DNA from: Arthrobacter sp. ISL-30
GTDB lineage: Bacteria > Actinomycetota > Actinomycetes > Actinomycetales > Micrococcaceae
Direction: 5' to 3'
Assembly (NCBI RefSeq): GCF_018613855.1
Contig: NZ_JAGGPK010000015.1
Location: forward strand, 1-64,000
Length of the DNA stretch: 64,000 bases
The stretch's first letter is position 1. Every line of letters starts with the position of its first letter. This document shows, piece after piece, positions 17,569 to 25,894 of this stretch. Both the position numbers and the translations under genes were made by a program. The notes beneath the pieces are model-generated. The model did not search any database, was not told the origin of the DNA, and was given only the letters and a program-made list of their open reading frames with translations.

Positions 17569-17606
17569 AGGTTAAACATCAAACGTCTAACGTCTAACCT
17601 CTAATC
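17569..17606 (+). promoter_or_regulatory. Promoter with short tandem repeats before the MFS/GntR pair
   Basis: AGGTTA at 17569 and its inverse TAACCT at 17595-17600 enclose two exact copies of CGTCTAA (17584-17590 and 17591-17597). TAACCT ends six bases before the ATG at 17607 and TTAAAC at 17572-17577 gives a 17-base spacer, so a leaderless promoter and a GntR operator may coincide here. Confidence 0.45.
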
Positions 17607-18938
17607 ATGGCCACTGCTCTTCCCGCTTCCTCCGACTGCCCGTCCGCGATGAATAGCTCTGCACTTGCCAAAGGCTCGGCTGGGGCAGCAGCGACGCCGG
17701 ATCGCTCCCGCTGGATGTTGGTCACCGGCGTCATTGCGATCGTTCTCGTTGGGCTGAACCTTCGGGCCGGTATTGCCGGAGCATCCACACTCTTCCACGA
17801 CCTCCAGCAGCTCCTGGGCTACGGAGCCCTTGTGGCCGCGATCCTGCCATCCATCCCGACCCTGTGCTTCGCCCTCGCCGGCGCTGCCACCCCGCTGCTG
17901 ACCCGCCGGATTGGCGTCGAAAAATCCATTCTGTTCGCCCTGGCGCTGCTGACTGCCGGGCTCCTGGTGCGCGGCATCCCCACAACGGGAATGCTGGTGC
18001 TCGGCACTGTGGTGGGCATGTCGGGTCTGGCCATTTGCAATGTTGCCATGCCGTCGCTCATCCGGGAGCACTTCGCCCGGCGCACGTCCATGATGACTGC
18101 CCTGTACACGGTCAGCATGACTGGCGGTGCCACCGCGTTCTCCATGGCCATGGTGCCCCTCTCGCAGCAGCTGGGTTCGCCGTCGCTTGGCATCGGCGCG
18201 TTGGGACTCGTGGCAGCTGCGGCCTTCCTGGCCTTCCTTCCAGTAGTGCTCCAGAACCGTCGGGCACAGAGCGCGGAGCCGCGACAGCATGTCTCTCCGT
18301 GGCCGCTGCTGCGCACACGCCAGGGGATTCTCCTCACCGGCATCTTCACGCTTCAGGCCCTCCTGGCGTACGCGGTGATGAGCTGGTTCCCTTACATCCT
18401 CACGACACAGGGACTCGGCGCTTCCGAAAGCGGCATCCTGTTTGGCCTCCTGCAGCTCATCTCGGTTCCGGCCGGCATGGTGCTGCTTGCCATCGGTTCC
18501 CGACCGTCCCGAACCCGCCTTGGCATGTATCTGGCTTCCGTGTCGATGGTTCTTGGCCTCGCCCTCATGCTGTTCACGCCGCCGGCCCTTGCCGCCGTAC
18601 CGGCGGTGCTGCTCGGCGTCGGTCTCGGGATCTTCCCGCTGGTCATGGTCCTGATCAGCCGCAGTGGAACGTCGACGGCGGAAACCACCGCCATGTCCAC
18701 CCTTGCCCAGTCAGTGGGCTACTTTTTCGCTACAGTAGGACCGTTCGGCATGGGACTCCTGCACGCCGCCACCGGCGGATGGACCCTGCCCTTCGTGCTG
18801 CTGCTCGCAGTGGCATTCGGCCTGGTGGCCGTGGGGCACCTGCTGACCGCCGGAAACAGAAAATCCGGAAGCCAGGATTCAGTCCGCCAAGCGTCCTGGC
18901 AGAACATCCTGCCTTCCAGCACCAGGAGCACCAAGTGA
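17607..18938 (+). CDS. CynX/NimT-type MFS transporter
   Basis: This 443-residue transporter has about 12 membrane segments and follows the cyanate/nitroimidazole (CynX/NimT) branch: LVGLNLRAGIAGASTLFHDL in helix 1, the VGMSGLAICNVAMPSLIREHF motif, and ALLAYAVMSWFPYIL in the second half. Substrates of this branch are varied, so none is assigned. The first 30 residues are hydrophilic. Its stop overlaps the GTG of the GntR gene (GTGA), so the transporter and its presumed regulator are translationally coupled. Confidence 0.88.
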   Translation: MATALPASSDCPSAMNSSALAKGSAGAAATPDRSRWMLVTGVIAIVLVGLNLRAGIAGASTLFHDLQQLLGYGALVAAILPSIPTLCFALAGAATPLLTRRIGVEKSILFALALLTAGLLVRGIPTTGMLVLGTVVGMSGLAICNVAMPSLIREHFARRTSMMTALYTVSMTGGATAFSMAMVPLSQQLGSPSLGIGALGLVAAAAFLAFLPVVLQNRRAQSAEPRQHVSPWPLLRTRQGILLTGIFTLQALLAYAVMSWFPYILTTQGLGASESGILFGLLQLISVPAGMVLLAIGSRPSRTRLGMYLASVSMVLGLALMLFTPPALAAVPAVLLGVGLGIFPLVMVLISRSGTSTAETTAMSTLAQSVGYFFATVGPFGMGLLHAATGGWTLPFVLLLAVAFGLVAVGHLLTAGNRKSGSQDSVRQASWQNILPSSTRSTK

Positions 18939-19615
18939 CCCTCACCGCCTCACACCGTCCCGCGTTGGCGGAGGAAATCACGGACAAGCTGCGCGGCATG
19001 ATCCATTCGGGGGAATGGCCCCTGCAGCAGCGCATCCCCGCGGAACCTGAGCTCATGGCCACCCTTGGCGTCTCCCGGGGAACCCTGCGCGAGGCTATCA
19101 AGGCCCTCGCCCATAGCGGCATGCTTGAGGTCCGCCGCGGCGACGGGACCTATGTCAGGGCAGTCAGCGAGATCTCCGGAGCAGCCCAGCGAATGTACAA
19201 GGAGCACACCCAGGAGCACATCCTCGAGGTCCGGATAGCCCTGGATACCCAGGCCGCCCGTCTCGCAGCACGCCATGCGACCGCCGAGGATGTCGACCGG
19301 CTGAGGTCCCTGTTGGCAGTGCGTGAGGAGGCCTGGCATGCAGGCGATTACCCCACGTGGGCACGGGCGGATTGGGATTTCCACGAGAGACTGGCCCAGG
19401 CCTCCGGCAACCCCCTGCTCCATGAGCTCTATGTAAGCTTCGGCGGCGTGTTCCATAACGACCTGCTGAAGCAGCAGCGCAAGGAAGGCTTCAACGGCCT
19501 CCCCCGCGAAGGCCACGAGGAACTGGCCGACGCCATTGAAGCCCACGACGAGGACGCCGCCGTCGCCAGCGTCCACCGCAACCTGAACTCCTGTGCGGAG
19601 TGGATCCGCAGGTAG
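18935..19615 (+). CDS. GntR-family (FadR/FCD) regulator
   Basis: This 226-residue protein has an N-terminal winged helix (LRGMIHSGEWPLQQRIPAEP...LGVSRGTLREAIKALAHSGMLEVRRGDGTYV) and a C-terminal FCD ligand domain (HILEVRIALDTQAARLAARH...ARADWDFHERLAQASGNPLL...EGHEELADAIEAHDEDAA). The FCD fold usually binds a metal and a carboxylate ligand. The GTG start at 18935 is chosen because AGGAG lies six bases upstream and the codon overlaps the preceding stop. A frame running farther upstream is only the shadow of the MFS gene. It probably represses the operon it belongs to. Confidence 0.92.
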   Translation: MTLTASHRPALAEEITDKLRGMIHSGEWPLQQRIPAEPELMATLGVSRGTLREAIKALAHSGMLEVRRGDGTYVRAVSEISGAAQRMYKEHTQEHILEVRIALDTQAARLAARHATAEDVDRLRSLLAVREEAWHAGDYPTWARADWDFHERLAQASGNPLLHELYVSFGGVFHNDLLKQQRKEGFNGLPREGHEELADAIEAHDEDAAVASVHRNLNSCAEWIRR

Positions 19616-19686
19616 GGACAGGCAGTCGGGCAGGCGGTCGAAGGCAGCCGCCAGGACACACCCTTACTAAGTACGCTTATTAGTTC

Positions 19687-20004
19687 ATGGCCTTCCCCGG
19701 CTACACTCAATCCATGAGCTCAGCGGGGACATTATTCGGCTGGGCCTTCGGAGACATCCCGAGGGCCGATGAGCCGGGCTACATGGAGAGATTGCAGGAA
19801 CAGGCCTTGGAGAACGCGCGGAAGGATGCGGCTGCCAAGGGTGTCGAGGTCGAACCGGGCTCGGAAGACTTTACGGTAGTGCGCAGGGGACATTCCCTGA
19901 TCGACGCCGACATGGCTGTGGGAGGACTCATCGTCCGCTGCATGGTTCACGTGCAGGGCGCGAAGGCCTGGAAACTTCACGCCGAAGGCCCCATGAACGG
20001 CTGA
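19687..20004 (+). CDS. Small hypothetical protein
   Basis: This 105-residue protein is not recognised as a named family. It is soluble, with a charged central helix (YMERLQEQALENARKDAAAKG) and a C-terminal Val-rich strand region (GGLIVRCMVHVQGAKAWKLHAEG). Its frame has normal codon bias for the region and it lies 10-20 bases before the DUF1206 gene on the same strand. No ribosome site fixes the start; 19714 (MSSAGTLFG) is equally possible. Function unknown. Confidence 0.6.
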   Translation: MAFPGYTQSMSSAGTLFGWAFGDIPRADEPGYMERLQEQALENARKDAAAKGVEVEPGSEDFTVVRRGHSLIDADMAVGGLIVRCMVHVQGAKAWKLHAEGPMNG

Positions 20005-20023
20005 GGCGCCGGGGTTGAAGCTG

Positions 20024-20848
20024 ATGACCGACAGTGAAGATACCGCCAAGGCCGCGGATGTTGTCGAAGCTATTTCCAACACCCGCTCCCTGGACATTGC
20101 GGCCAGGGTCGGCTTTGCGGTGATGGCACTGCTGCACATCATTGTGGGCGCCATCGCGCTTACCTTGGCCTTCGGACAACCCGGCGAAGCCGATGCCACC
20201 GGCGCGATCGAACGCCTTGCCGACCACCCCTGGGGACTCGTTTCACTGTGGACGGGATTCATCGGCTGCCTGGCCCTGGCCGTCTGGCAATCCAGCGAGG
20301 CCACCTTGAGGGCGCGCCGCCTGCCCACCAAGCAGCGGCTGTCCAAGCTCGTTTCGTCCGGGTTCCTCAGCATCGCCTATGGAAGCGTCGGCATCACCTT
20401 CGGTTCGTTCGCCGTCGGAATCCGCAGTGACTCCAGCGAAGCCACACGGGACTTTAGCACCTCAGTCATGCGTACCGGCTTTGGTGCGCCCGTGCTCATC
20501 GCCGTCGGCATGACCGTCCTTGGCATTGGCATCTACTTCATGGTCAAGGGCGTCCGAATGGGGTTCCAGGAAGAACTCTCCCACTTCGAGGGCCGGCGTC
20601 GAGGCAGGCTCATAGATGGACTGGGTGTTGCGGGGCACATTGCCAAGGGCATTGCGCTCGGGCTGGTCGGAATCCTCTTCATGGTGGCGGCCGTAAAGAA
20701 CAATCCCGCCGAATCGACCGGCCTGGACGGCAGCCTCAAGGCACTCCGGGACCACGACCTCGGTCCCTACCTGCTCACCGCCATTGGCGCGGGATTCATT
20801 TGCTACGGAGTGTTCGCCCTGATCAGGTCCCGGTACGGGCGGATGTAG
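20024..20848 (+). CDS. DUF1206 membrane protein
   Basis: This membrane protein of about 274 residues has three internal repeats of a two-helix unit, the DUF1206 architecture: ARVGFAVMALLHIIVGAIAL, then a second unit at SSGFLSIAYGSVGITFGSFA and a third at GVAGHIAKGIALGLVGILFM. Six transmembrane helices are expected. The family is common in actinobacteria and has no established role. The ATG at 20024 is preferred over a TTG three codons upstream. Confidence 0.88.
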   Translation: MTDSEDTAKAADVVEAISNTRSLDIAARVGFAVMALLHIIVGAIALTLAFGQPGEADATGAIERLADHPWGLVSLWTGFIGCLALAVWQSSEATLRARRLPTKQRLSKLVSSGFLSIAYGSVGITFGSFAVGIRSDSSEATRDFSTSVMRTGFGAPVLIAVGMTVLGIGIYFMVKGVRMGFQEELSHFEGRRRGRLIDGLGVAGHIAKGIALGLVGILFMVAAVKNNPAESTGLDGSLKALRDHDLGPYLLTAIGAGFICYGVFALIRSRYGRM

Positions 20849-20911
20849 GAGTGCAGCAAGTACAAAGCCACCGACATGACATTTCGCAGAATCCATCCGA
20901 GGAGGAACGCC

Positions 20912-21382
20912 ATGGCCACAGTGACCAAGCTCTTCAGGAGCAGTGCCAATGACATCTGGGCAGTCCTGGCCGACGGCTGGCTCTATCCCGGCTGGGTAGT
21001 GGGGGCGTCACGGATGCGCGCCGTCGACCCCGAGTGGCCTGCTCCAGGTTCGGTCTTGCACCACTCTGCCGGTGTGTGGCCGCTGCTGCTCAACGACAGC
21101 ACACGGGTGACCGACTCGAAGCCCGGGCAAATGCTTGAACTCATTGCCAGGGGCTGGCCGTTGGGTGAGGCCCGGGTCCGGATCAGCCTGGAGGACGCGA
21201 TTCCAGGGGACGCGATTCCGGAGGACCGTGGCAGGTGCCGTGTCACGATGGTGGAAGATGCCATCAAGGGACCGGGCACCTTGATTCCGGGGTTCCTGCG
21301 CTCGCCTTTGATCACTGTGCGCAATCAGGAGTCACTGAAGCGGCTCGAGATGATAGCCAAGGGCAAAGCCGGCAGCGTCTGA
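20912..21382 (+). CDS. SRPBCC-fold (START-like) protein
   Basis: This 156-residue protein resembles SRPBCC/polyketide-cyclase-like proteins, which bind hydrophobic ligands in a deep cavity. Blocks visible are ANDIWAVLADGWLYPGWVVGA at the N-terminus, GSVLHHSAGVWPLLLNDSTRV, and a C-terminal amphipathic helix NQESLKRLEMIAKGK. The start is the ATG at 20912, with GAGGAGG seven bases upstream; a frame opening at 20876 lacks a site. A 12-bp duplication (GGACGCGATTCC near 21196 and 21208) encodes the repeat DAIPGDAIPED in a loop. No ligand can be named. Confidence 0.82.
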   Translation: MATVTKLFRSSANDIWAVLADGWLYPGWVVGASRMRAVDPEWPAPGSVLHHSAGVWPLLLNDSTRVTDSKPGQMLELIARGWPLGEARVRISLEDAIPGDAIPEDRGRCRVTMVEDAIKGPGTLIPGFLRSPLITVRNQESLKRLEMIAKGKAGSV

Positions 21383-21401
21383 CGGATTCTGCCGGATCAG
21401 T

Positions 21402-22778
21402 TCAAGCGAGCGAACGGACGAGCTGGACTCCTGCTGCTTCCGCTTCCCCGAGCCGGGCATCAATCAGGACCACGTCGCGCCCGGCCCGCTTGAGCAGGCT
21501 GGCCGCGACGGCGGCACGATAACCGGACGTGCAGTGCACCCAGGTCTTGCGGTCGGGGATGTCATCCAGGTTGGGCAGCAGTTCGTGCAGCGGCACGTTC
21601 AGGGCCCCGGGCACGTGGGAACGGGTGAATTCCTCGGTTCGGCGTACGTCCAGGATGGCGTCCCCGGGGCTCAGTTCCGAGAGGAACCGGTCCCAGCCGA
21701 CGCGCGGAAAGGATTCAATCGGGGTCCCTGGTGCGAGGGCTCCGGGATCAAGGCCCATGGCAGCGTCCGGGGATTCGATGCCGATCCTGGAAAGGTCGCG
21801 AATGGCGATCTCCACTTCATCCCGGGGACCCACCAAGGTCAGGGGCTGGTTCCACGGCAGCACCCAGCCCAGATAGCTCGTGAATTGCGAGCCCGTGCCG
21901 TATTCAAAGGACAGGCTTCCACGGAGATGGCTGGCGGCGAAGGCAACCCGACTACGCAGGTCAACCACCCATTCCCCGGCTTCGAGACGCCGTTCCAGCT
22001 CCCCCGGTTCTACAGATTCCGGGACGGTTAGTTCAGCTCGGCCGGGTCCCTCAGTGTTCAGGGGACTCATGTGGGCGTAGTAGGAAGGGTAGGCCGTGAT
22101 GTTGGCGAGGAGTTCGTCAACAAAGTGCGCCTCGTCAGGGTCGGTCAAGGCATGGTTCGTGGCGGCCTGCTCCCCGATTGTTGAGGCGGGAACCCGGCTG
22201 GTCGGCCCGCTAGAGCAGAATGAACCGAAGCCGTGGGTCGGGTAGAGGGCCGCGTCCGAATCGGCTTCTTCCACCAACCGGCGCACCGAGGCGTACTGCT
22301 CGTGGGCCAGGCCGGTGGTGTCTGCGGGACCAAGGAGATCCGTCCGCCCCACCGAGCCATAAAGCAGGCTTCCACCGGAAAATACCGCCTGCCGGATGCC
22401 AATACCAGGCTCGCTATCCTCCACCAGATAAGAAAGATGAGTGTGCGTGTGGCCGGGCGTGGGCACAGCCTTCACGCTCAGCCTGCCCACTTGGAAAGCC
22501 TCGTCCGGTGCGACGGCATCGTGTTCGAAGGCCACCTGCTCCGCACTGTTCAGGACGTAGTGGGCCCCATGCTGACGGGCCAGCACCAGGCCGCCCGTGA
22601 GGTAGTCGTTGTGCAGGTGGGTTTCGGCCACATGGGTGATCCTGACACCGGCGAGTCGCGCGGCGTCGTCTACGCGATCGGTGTCGCGCTGCGGGTCAAC
22701 CACTAGGGCAACCGAGCCGTCATGCACGAGGTAGCTTCGATCACCTATGGCGGTGGTTTCAATGACCACGACTTCCAT
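21402..22778 (-). CDS. Persulfide dioxygenase-rhodanese fusion (CstB-like)
   Basis: This 458-residue three-part enzyme resembles CstB. Residues 1-240 form a metallo-beta-lactamase domain with iron ligands of the persulfide dioxygenase kind (THLHND at 53-58, H110, D147) plus H182. Residues about 255-345 form a rhodanese fold without a catalytic cysteine. Residues about 365-455 form an active rhodanese with C416 in the loop CTSGYR. CstB-type enzymes oxidise low-molecular-weight persulfides to thiosulfate and so remove excess sulfide. It lies at the edge of the sulfur region, which fits. The gene appears leaderless, with TAGACT six bases before the ATG. Confidence 0.88.
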   Translation of the reverse strand: MEVVVIETTAIGDRSYLVHDGSVALVVDPQRDTDRVDDAARLAGVRITHVAETHLHNDYLTGGLVLARQHGAHYVLNSAEQVAFEHDAVAPDEAFQVGRLSVKAVPTPGHTHTHLSYLVEDSEPGIGIRQAVFSGGSLLYGSVGRTDLLGPADTTGLAHEQYASVRRLVEEADSDAALYPTHGFGSFCSSGPTSRVPASTIGEQAATNHALTDPDEAHFVDELLANITAYPSYYAHMSPLNTEGPGRAELTVPESVEPGELERRLEAGEWVVDLRSRVAFAASHLRGSLSFEYGTGSQFTSYLGWVLPWNQPLTLVGPRDEVEIAIRDLSRIGIESPDAAMGLDPGALAPGTPIESFPRVGWDRFLSELSPGDAILDVRRTEEFTRSHVPGALNVPLHELLPNLDDIPDRKTWVHCTSGYRAAVAASLLKRAGRDVVLIDARLGEAEAAGVQLVRSLA

Positions 22779-22784
22779 GACGCG

Positions 22785-22790
22785 AGTCTA
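22785..22790 (-). promoter_or_regulatory. Putative -10 of the persulfide dioxygenase gene
   Basis: On the minus strand TAGACT ends six bases before the ATG at 22778. There is no ribosome site. No strong -35 is seen. Confidence 0.45.
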
Positions 22791-22815
22791 TCCCCACCAC
22801 CACAAAAGCAACGCA

Positions 22816-22862
22816 GGTCACTTAGCGCCCATTCCGATGCTCCGGATGGGCGCCAAGTGACC
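22816..22862 (-). repeat. GGTCACTT-type hairpin, copy 1
   Basis: A 47-bp imperfect palindrome with arms GGTCACTT..GCGCCCAT and ATGGGCGC..AAGTGACC, preceded by GCAACGCA. It lies between fprA copy 2 and the persulfide dioxygenase gene and may end the fprA transcript. A second member lies at 27990-28053. Confidence 0.75.
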
Positions 22863-22939
22863 CTCCCCACCCGCGCCCTAACCTCGCAAGCTCGGCCAGG
22901 GAACCCGGGGCGTGGGCCTCCGTTGCTATTAGGAGGGGT

Positions 22940-24406
22940 TCAGACCTGGGCGGCTACGCCGTCACGCGAAATGGCAACCATTTCCTCGCGGGGAACAACC
23001 TTGACGCGTTCACGCTTGACCTCGACGCCGTGAGTGGTACCGGCATCGGAGGCCGCTGCACCAAGCGCCAGTTCGTGGGCGTCCAGCGCCAGCCAGCCTT
23101 CCCAGCTGGTGTACTTCACCCCGCGGGTTTCAAGCAGTTCGACGACGGCGTCTGCCGCCGGGACCTCGGCGAACGGCAGGTTTTCGCGGTCTTCCAGCAG
23201 GTACGTCACGGTTTCCAGGGCGTCGCCCTTGGTGTGGCCAATCAGGCCCACCGGTCCGCGCTTGATCCAGCCGGTGGCGTAGAGGCCCGGGACGTGCTGG
23301 CCCGAAGCATCCAGGACGCGGCCGCCGTCGTTAGTAATGACGCCCTTCTTGTGGTCGAACTCGACGTCGGGCAGTGCCGAACCGAAATAGCCGACGGCGC
23401 GGTACACGGCCTGGACCGGGTAGTCGATGAATTCGCCGGTGCCGCGGGCGTTTCCGGTACCGTCCAGTTCGGTGCGCTCGAACTTGATGCCCGTCACCTT
23501 GCCCGGGTTCTCGGCGTCGTCGTAGATTTCCACCGGGCTGTGCAGGAAGTGCAGGTGCAGGCGGCGGGAGGCCTTGAACTCGGACGGGTCTTCCGGCTGC
23601 TCGGCAATCCAGTTGGTGAGGGTGCCCACCATGGTCTTGGTCTGGTTGTTGGTCTGTACCTGGCGGTCGGACTCTTCGTCGAACTCGAAGTCCTCCGGGT
23701 ACAGGACGATGTCAACGTCCTTGGAGTGCGACAGTTCGCGCAGTTCCAGCGGGGTGAACTTGACCTGGGCGGGACCACGGCGGCCGAAGACGTGGACGTC
23801 GGTAACCGGGGAGGCCTTCAGGCCGGCGTAGACGTTGTCCGGGATTTCGGTAACCAGGAGGTCGTCGGCGTGCTTGGACAGCATGCGTGCAACGTCGAGG
23901 GCTACGTTGCCGTTGCCGAGGACTGCCACTGAGGTGGCGTTGAGCGGCCATTCGCGCGGAACATCGGGGTGTCCGTCGTACCAGGATACGAAGTCGGCGC
24001 CGCCGAAGGAGCCCTCGAGTTCGATGCCGGGGATGTTCAGGTCCGCGTCCTTGATGGCGCCGGTGGCGAAGATAACGGCGTCGTAGTGGGTGCGGAGGTC
24101 CTCGATGGAGAGGTCGGTTCCGTAGTCGACGTTGCCGAAGAAGCGGATGTCGCCACGGTCCAGCACCTTGTGCAGCGCGTTCACGATGCCCTTGATGCGG
24201 GGGTGGTCAGGGGCCACGCCGTAGCGGATCAGGCCGTAGGGTGCCGGGTAGCGGTCGAAAAGGTCGATGCTGACAGTGAGTTCCCCGCTCTTGACGGCCT
24301 CGCTCTTGGTCAGGATGTCAGCGGCGTAGACGCCGGCAGGACCCGAACCGATGACGGCGACGCGCAGCGGGCGCTCAGCAGTTCCTACGGTGGTGCTTGT
24401 TGACAC
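22940..24406 (-). CDS. fprA: Ferredoxin/adrenodoxin-type NADP reductase, copy 2
   Basis: This 488-residue paralogue of the 10338-11777 protein has the same FAD motif (VAVIGSGPAGVYAADIL), NADPH motif (VAVLGNGNVALDVARML) and C-terminal blocks. The start is the GTG at 24406, with AAAGGAA eight bases upstream; the frame could be read from 24448 but that has no site. It lies in the sulfur region next to siroheme synthase. In Corynebacterium an fpr gene heads the sulfate-reduction cluster, so this copy probably feeds electrons through ferredoxin to sulfite reductase. That role is inferred from context. Confidence 0.92.
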   Translation of the reverse strand: MSTSTTVGTAERPLRVAVIGSGPAGVYAADILTKSEAVKSGELTVSIDLFDRYPAPYGLIRYGVAPDHPRIKGIVNALHKVLDRGDIRFFGNVDYGTDLSIEDLRTHYDAVIFATGAIKDADLNIPGIELEGSFGGADFVSWYDGHPDVPREWPLNATSVAVLGNGNVALDVARMLSKHADDLLVTEIPDNVYAGLKASPVTDVHVFGRRGPAQVKFTPLELRELSHSKDVDIVLYPEDFEFDEESDRQVQTNNQTKTMVGTLTNWIAEQPEDPSEFKASRRLHLHFLHSPVEIYDDAENPGKVTGIKFERTELDGTGNARGTGEFIDYPVQAVYRAVGYFGSALPDVEFDHKKGVITNDGGRVLDASGQHVPGLYATGWIKRGPVGLIGHTKGDALETVTYLLEDRENLPFAEVPAADAVVELLETRGVKYTSWEGWLALDAHELALGAAASDAGTTHGVEVKRERVKVVPREEMVAISRDGVAAQV

Positions 24407-24432
24407 GGCTGTGTTCCTTTTCTTCGGTTCCG

Positions 24433-24498
24433 CCCAACTGACTCGCACTTGTTGTCGTTATGAGGGCTCAAAACGACAACTACTGCCAGTCAGTTGGG
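24433..24498 (-). repeat. Nested hairpin between cysG and fprA
   Basis: The outer arms CCCAACTGACT (24433-24443) and AGTCAGTTGGG (24488-24498) are perfect, and so are the inner arms GTTGTCGTT (24451-24459) and AACGACAAC (24472-24480). It lies just after the cysG stop on the minus strand and just before the fprA start, so it could terminate, attenuate or regulate. Confidence 0.75.
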
Positions 24499-24505
24499 TT
24501 GGGGG

Positions 24506-25774
24506 TTAGTTGGTTACGACGCGGGGCTTGTTGGGGCTGGTGGTGCTGTAGTCGGCGGTCTTGAAATGGGCCGGTGCATAGGGGCTCACCCGGACGACGT
24601 CGCCGATCACGATGACGGCCGGATTCGACACTCCTGTGGCTTCCGCCTGGGCGGCGATGGTGCCAAGAGTGCCGATGGTGACGCGCTGATTGGGCAAATA
24701 GCCGTTTTCTACGATACCAACCGGAGTGTCCAGTGGCAGACCGGCCAGGGCAAGGGCAGCCGCGGACTCCCGCAATTGCGAGACACCCATCAGCAGCACC
24801 ACGGTGTGGTCAGGCCTCGCGGGAACCTCGGAGAGCTCCTCGTGGCCCGTAACAACGCTGAACCCCTTGGCGAGCCCGCGGTGGGTCACGGGAATGCCGG
24901 CGGCGGCCGGGACAGAGATGGCGGAGGTGACACCGGAGACCACTTCAACCTCGACGCCGTTTCGACGGCAGAACTCGGCTTCCTCGCCGCCGCGTCCCAG
25001 TACGTAGGGGTCGCCGCCCTTGAGCCGGACCACGCGGTGCCCGGCGAGGGCTTCGTCGACCAGGATCCGGTTGATCTCGGCCTGTGGCACCGGGTGGTGT
25101 CCGGGAGTCTTGCCGACCTCGATGACACGTACGTCGGGGGCGAGTTCGTTCAGCAGTTCGCGGGGCCCGAGGCGGTCTGCGACGACGACGTCGGCCTGGC
25201 CCAGGAGCCTGCGACCGCGCACGGTGATGAGCCCGGAGTCGCCAGGGCCTCCGCCGACAAGGGCAACGCTTCCTGCGGCAGTGACCGTCGGGACCCGACG
25301 GCGGCGCAGCGGGAGGTCTCCGGTTTCAAGTGCAGTGGCGACAGCGTCACGGAGGGCCATTGCACGGCGGGGGTCTCCCCCGGCGTTAACGGCGATCTTC
25401 ACGTCGTCCACTTCGGCGACGGCCGGGGTCCAGGCAGCGGACGCTTCATGGTCGGAGGCGTTGACGCACCAGACGCGGTTGGCTTCGGCGTCGGCGGAAA
25501 CAAGGCTGTCGACGGCGGGAACTCCCGTCGCGGTCTGGGCGAACCACATCCCGTCCATATCGGAGGAGCGGTATTCGCGCGGCTCCCAAGCCAGCAATCC
25601 GGCGTCAGAGAGTGCGTGGAGTTCCGGAGAGGCAACAGGCGCGACAACGGTGACCTTCGCACCGGCGTCGAGCAGTCCCTTGGCGCGGCGCGCAGCCACC
25701 CGGCCGCCGCCCACCACCAGCACCGGGCGGCCAAGCAGCCGCAGCGCAGTAGGGTAGATGTCCTGTATTGCCAT
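24506..25774 (-). CDS. cysG: Siroheme synthase: precorrin-2 dehydrogenase-like plus uroporphyrinogen-III methyltransferase
   Basis: This 422-residue bifunctional protein makes the siroheme precursor needed by sulfite reductase. Residues 1-160 form a Rossmann domain (VLVVGGGRVAARRAKGLLDAGAKVTVVAP) for NAD-dependent dehydrogenation. Residues about 165-400 form the SAM-dependent methyltransferase (LVGGGPGDSGLITVRGRRLL, VVRLKGGDPYVLGRGGEE, GIPVTHRGLA). The start MAIQDIYP at 25774 is supported by a promoter whose -10 lies six bases upstream; the frame to 25810 runs through that promoter. The chelatase step is probably done by the CbiX-type protein at 37191. Confidence 0.92.
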   Translation of the reverse strand: MAIQDIYPTALRLLGRPVLVVGGGRVAARRAKGLLDAGAKVTVVAPVASPELHALSDAGLLAWEPREYRSSDMDGMWFAQTATGVPAVDSLVSADAEANRVWCVNASDHEASAAWTPAVAEVDDVKIAVNAGGDPRRAMALRDAVATALETGDLPLRRRRVPTVTAAGSVALVGGGPGDSGLITVRGRRLLGQADVVVADRLGPRELLNELAPDVRVIEVGKTPGHHPVPQAEINRILVDEALAGHRVVRLKGGDPYVLGRGGEEAEFCRRNGVEVEVVSGVTSAISVPAAAGIPVTHRGLAKGFSVVTGHEELSEVPARPDHTVVLLMGVSQLRESAAALALAGLPLDTPVGIVENGYLPNQRVTIGTLGTIAAQAEATGVSNPAVIVIGDVVRVSPYAPAHFKTADYSTTSPNKPRVVTN

Positions 25775-25780
25775 GAAAAA

Positions 25781-25810
25781 ACTGTAGGGCCGGGCGGGAA
25801 CGTGCATCAA
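25781..25810 (-). promoter_or_regulatory. Leaderless promoter of cysG
   Basis: Minus-strand TTGATG (25805-25810), an 18-base spacer and TACAGT (25781-25786) end six bases before the ATG. The sir gene has the same -10 hexamer, spacer length and distance, which suggests common control. Confidence 0.55.
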
Positions 25811-25894
25811 AGGGCCAGCAACACCAGTTCACGCTAGGTAACGGGGCGTCACATTCGGTTCACGAGGATTGGGCCTTTCACAAAGGCTGGGCCT

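Noticed and set aside
24494-25837. Plus-strand frame of 447 codons opposite cysG
   Set aside because: Antisense shadow of a gene with all siroheme synthase motifs.
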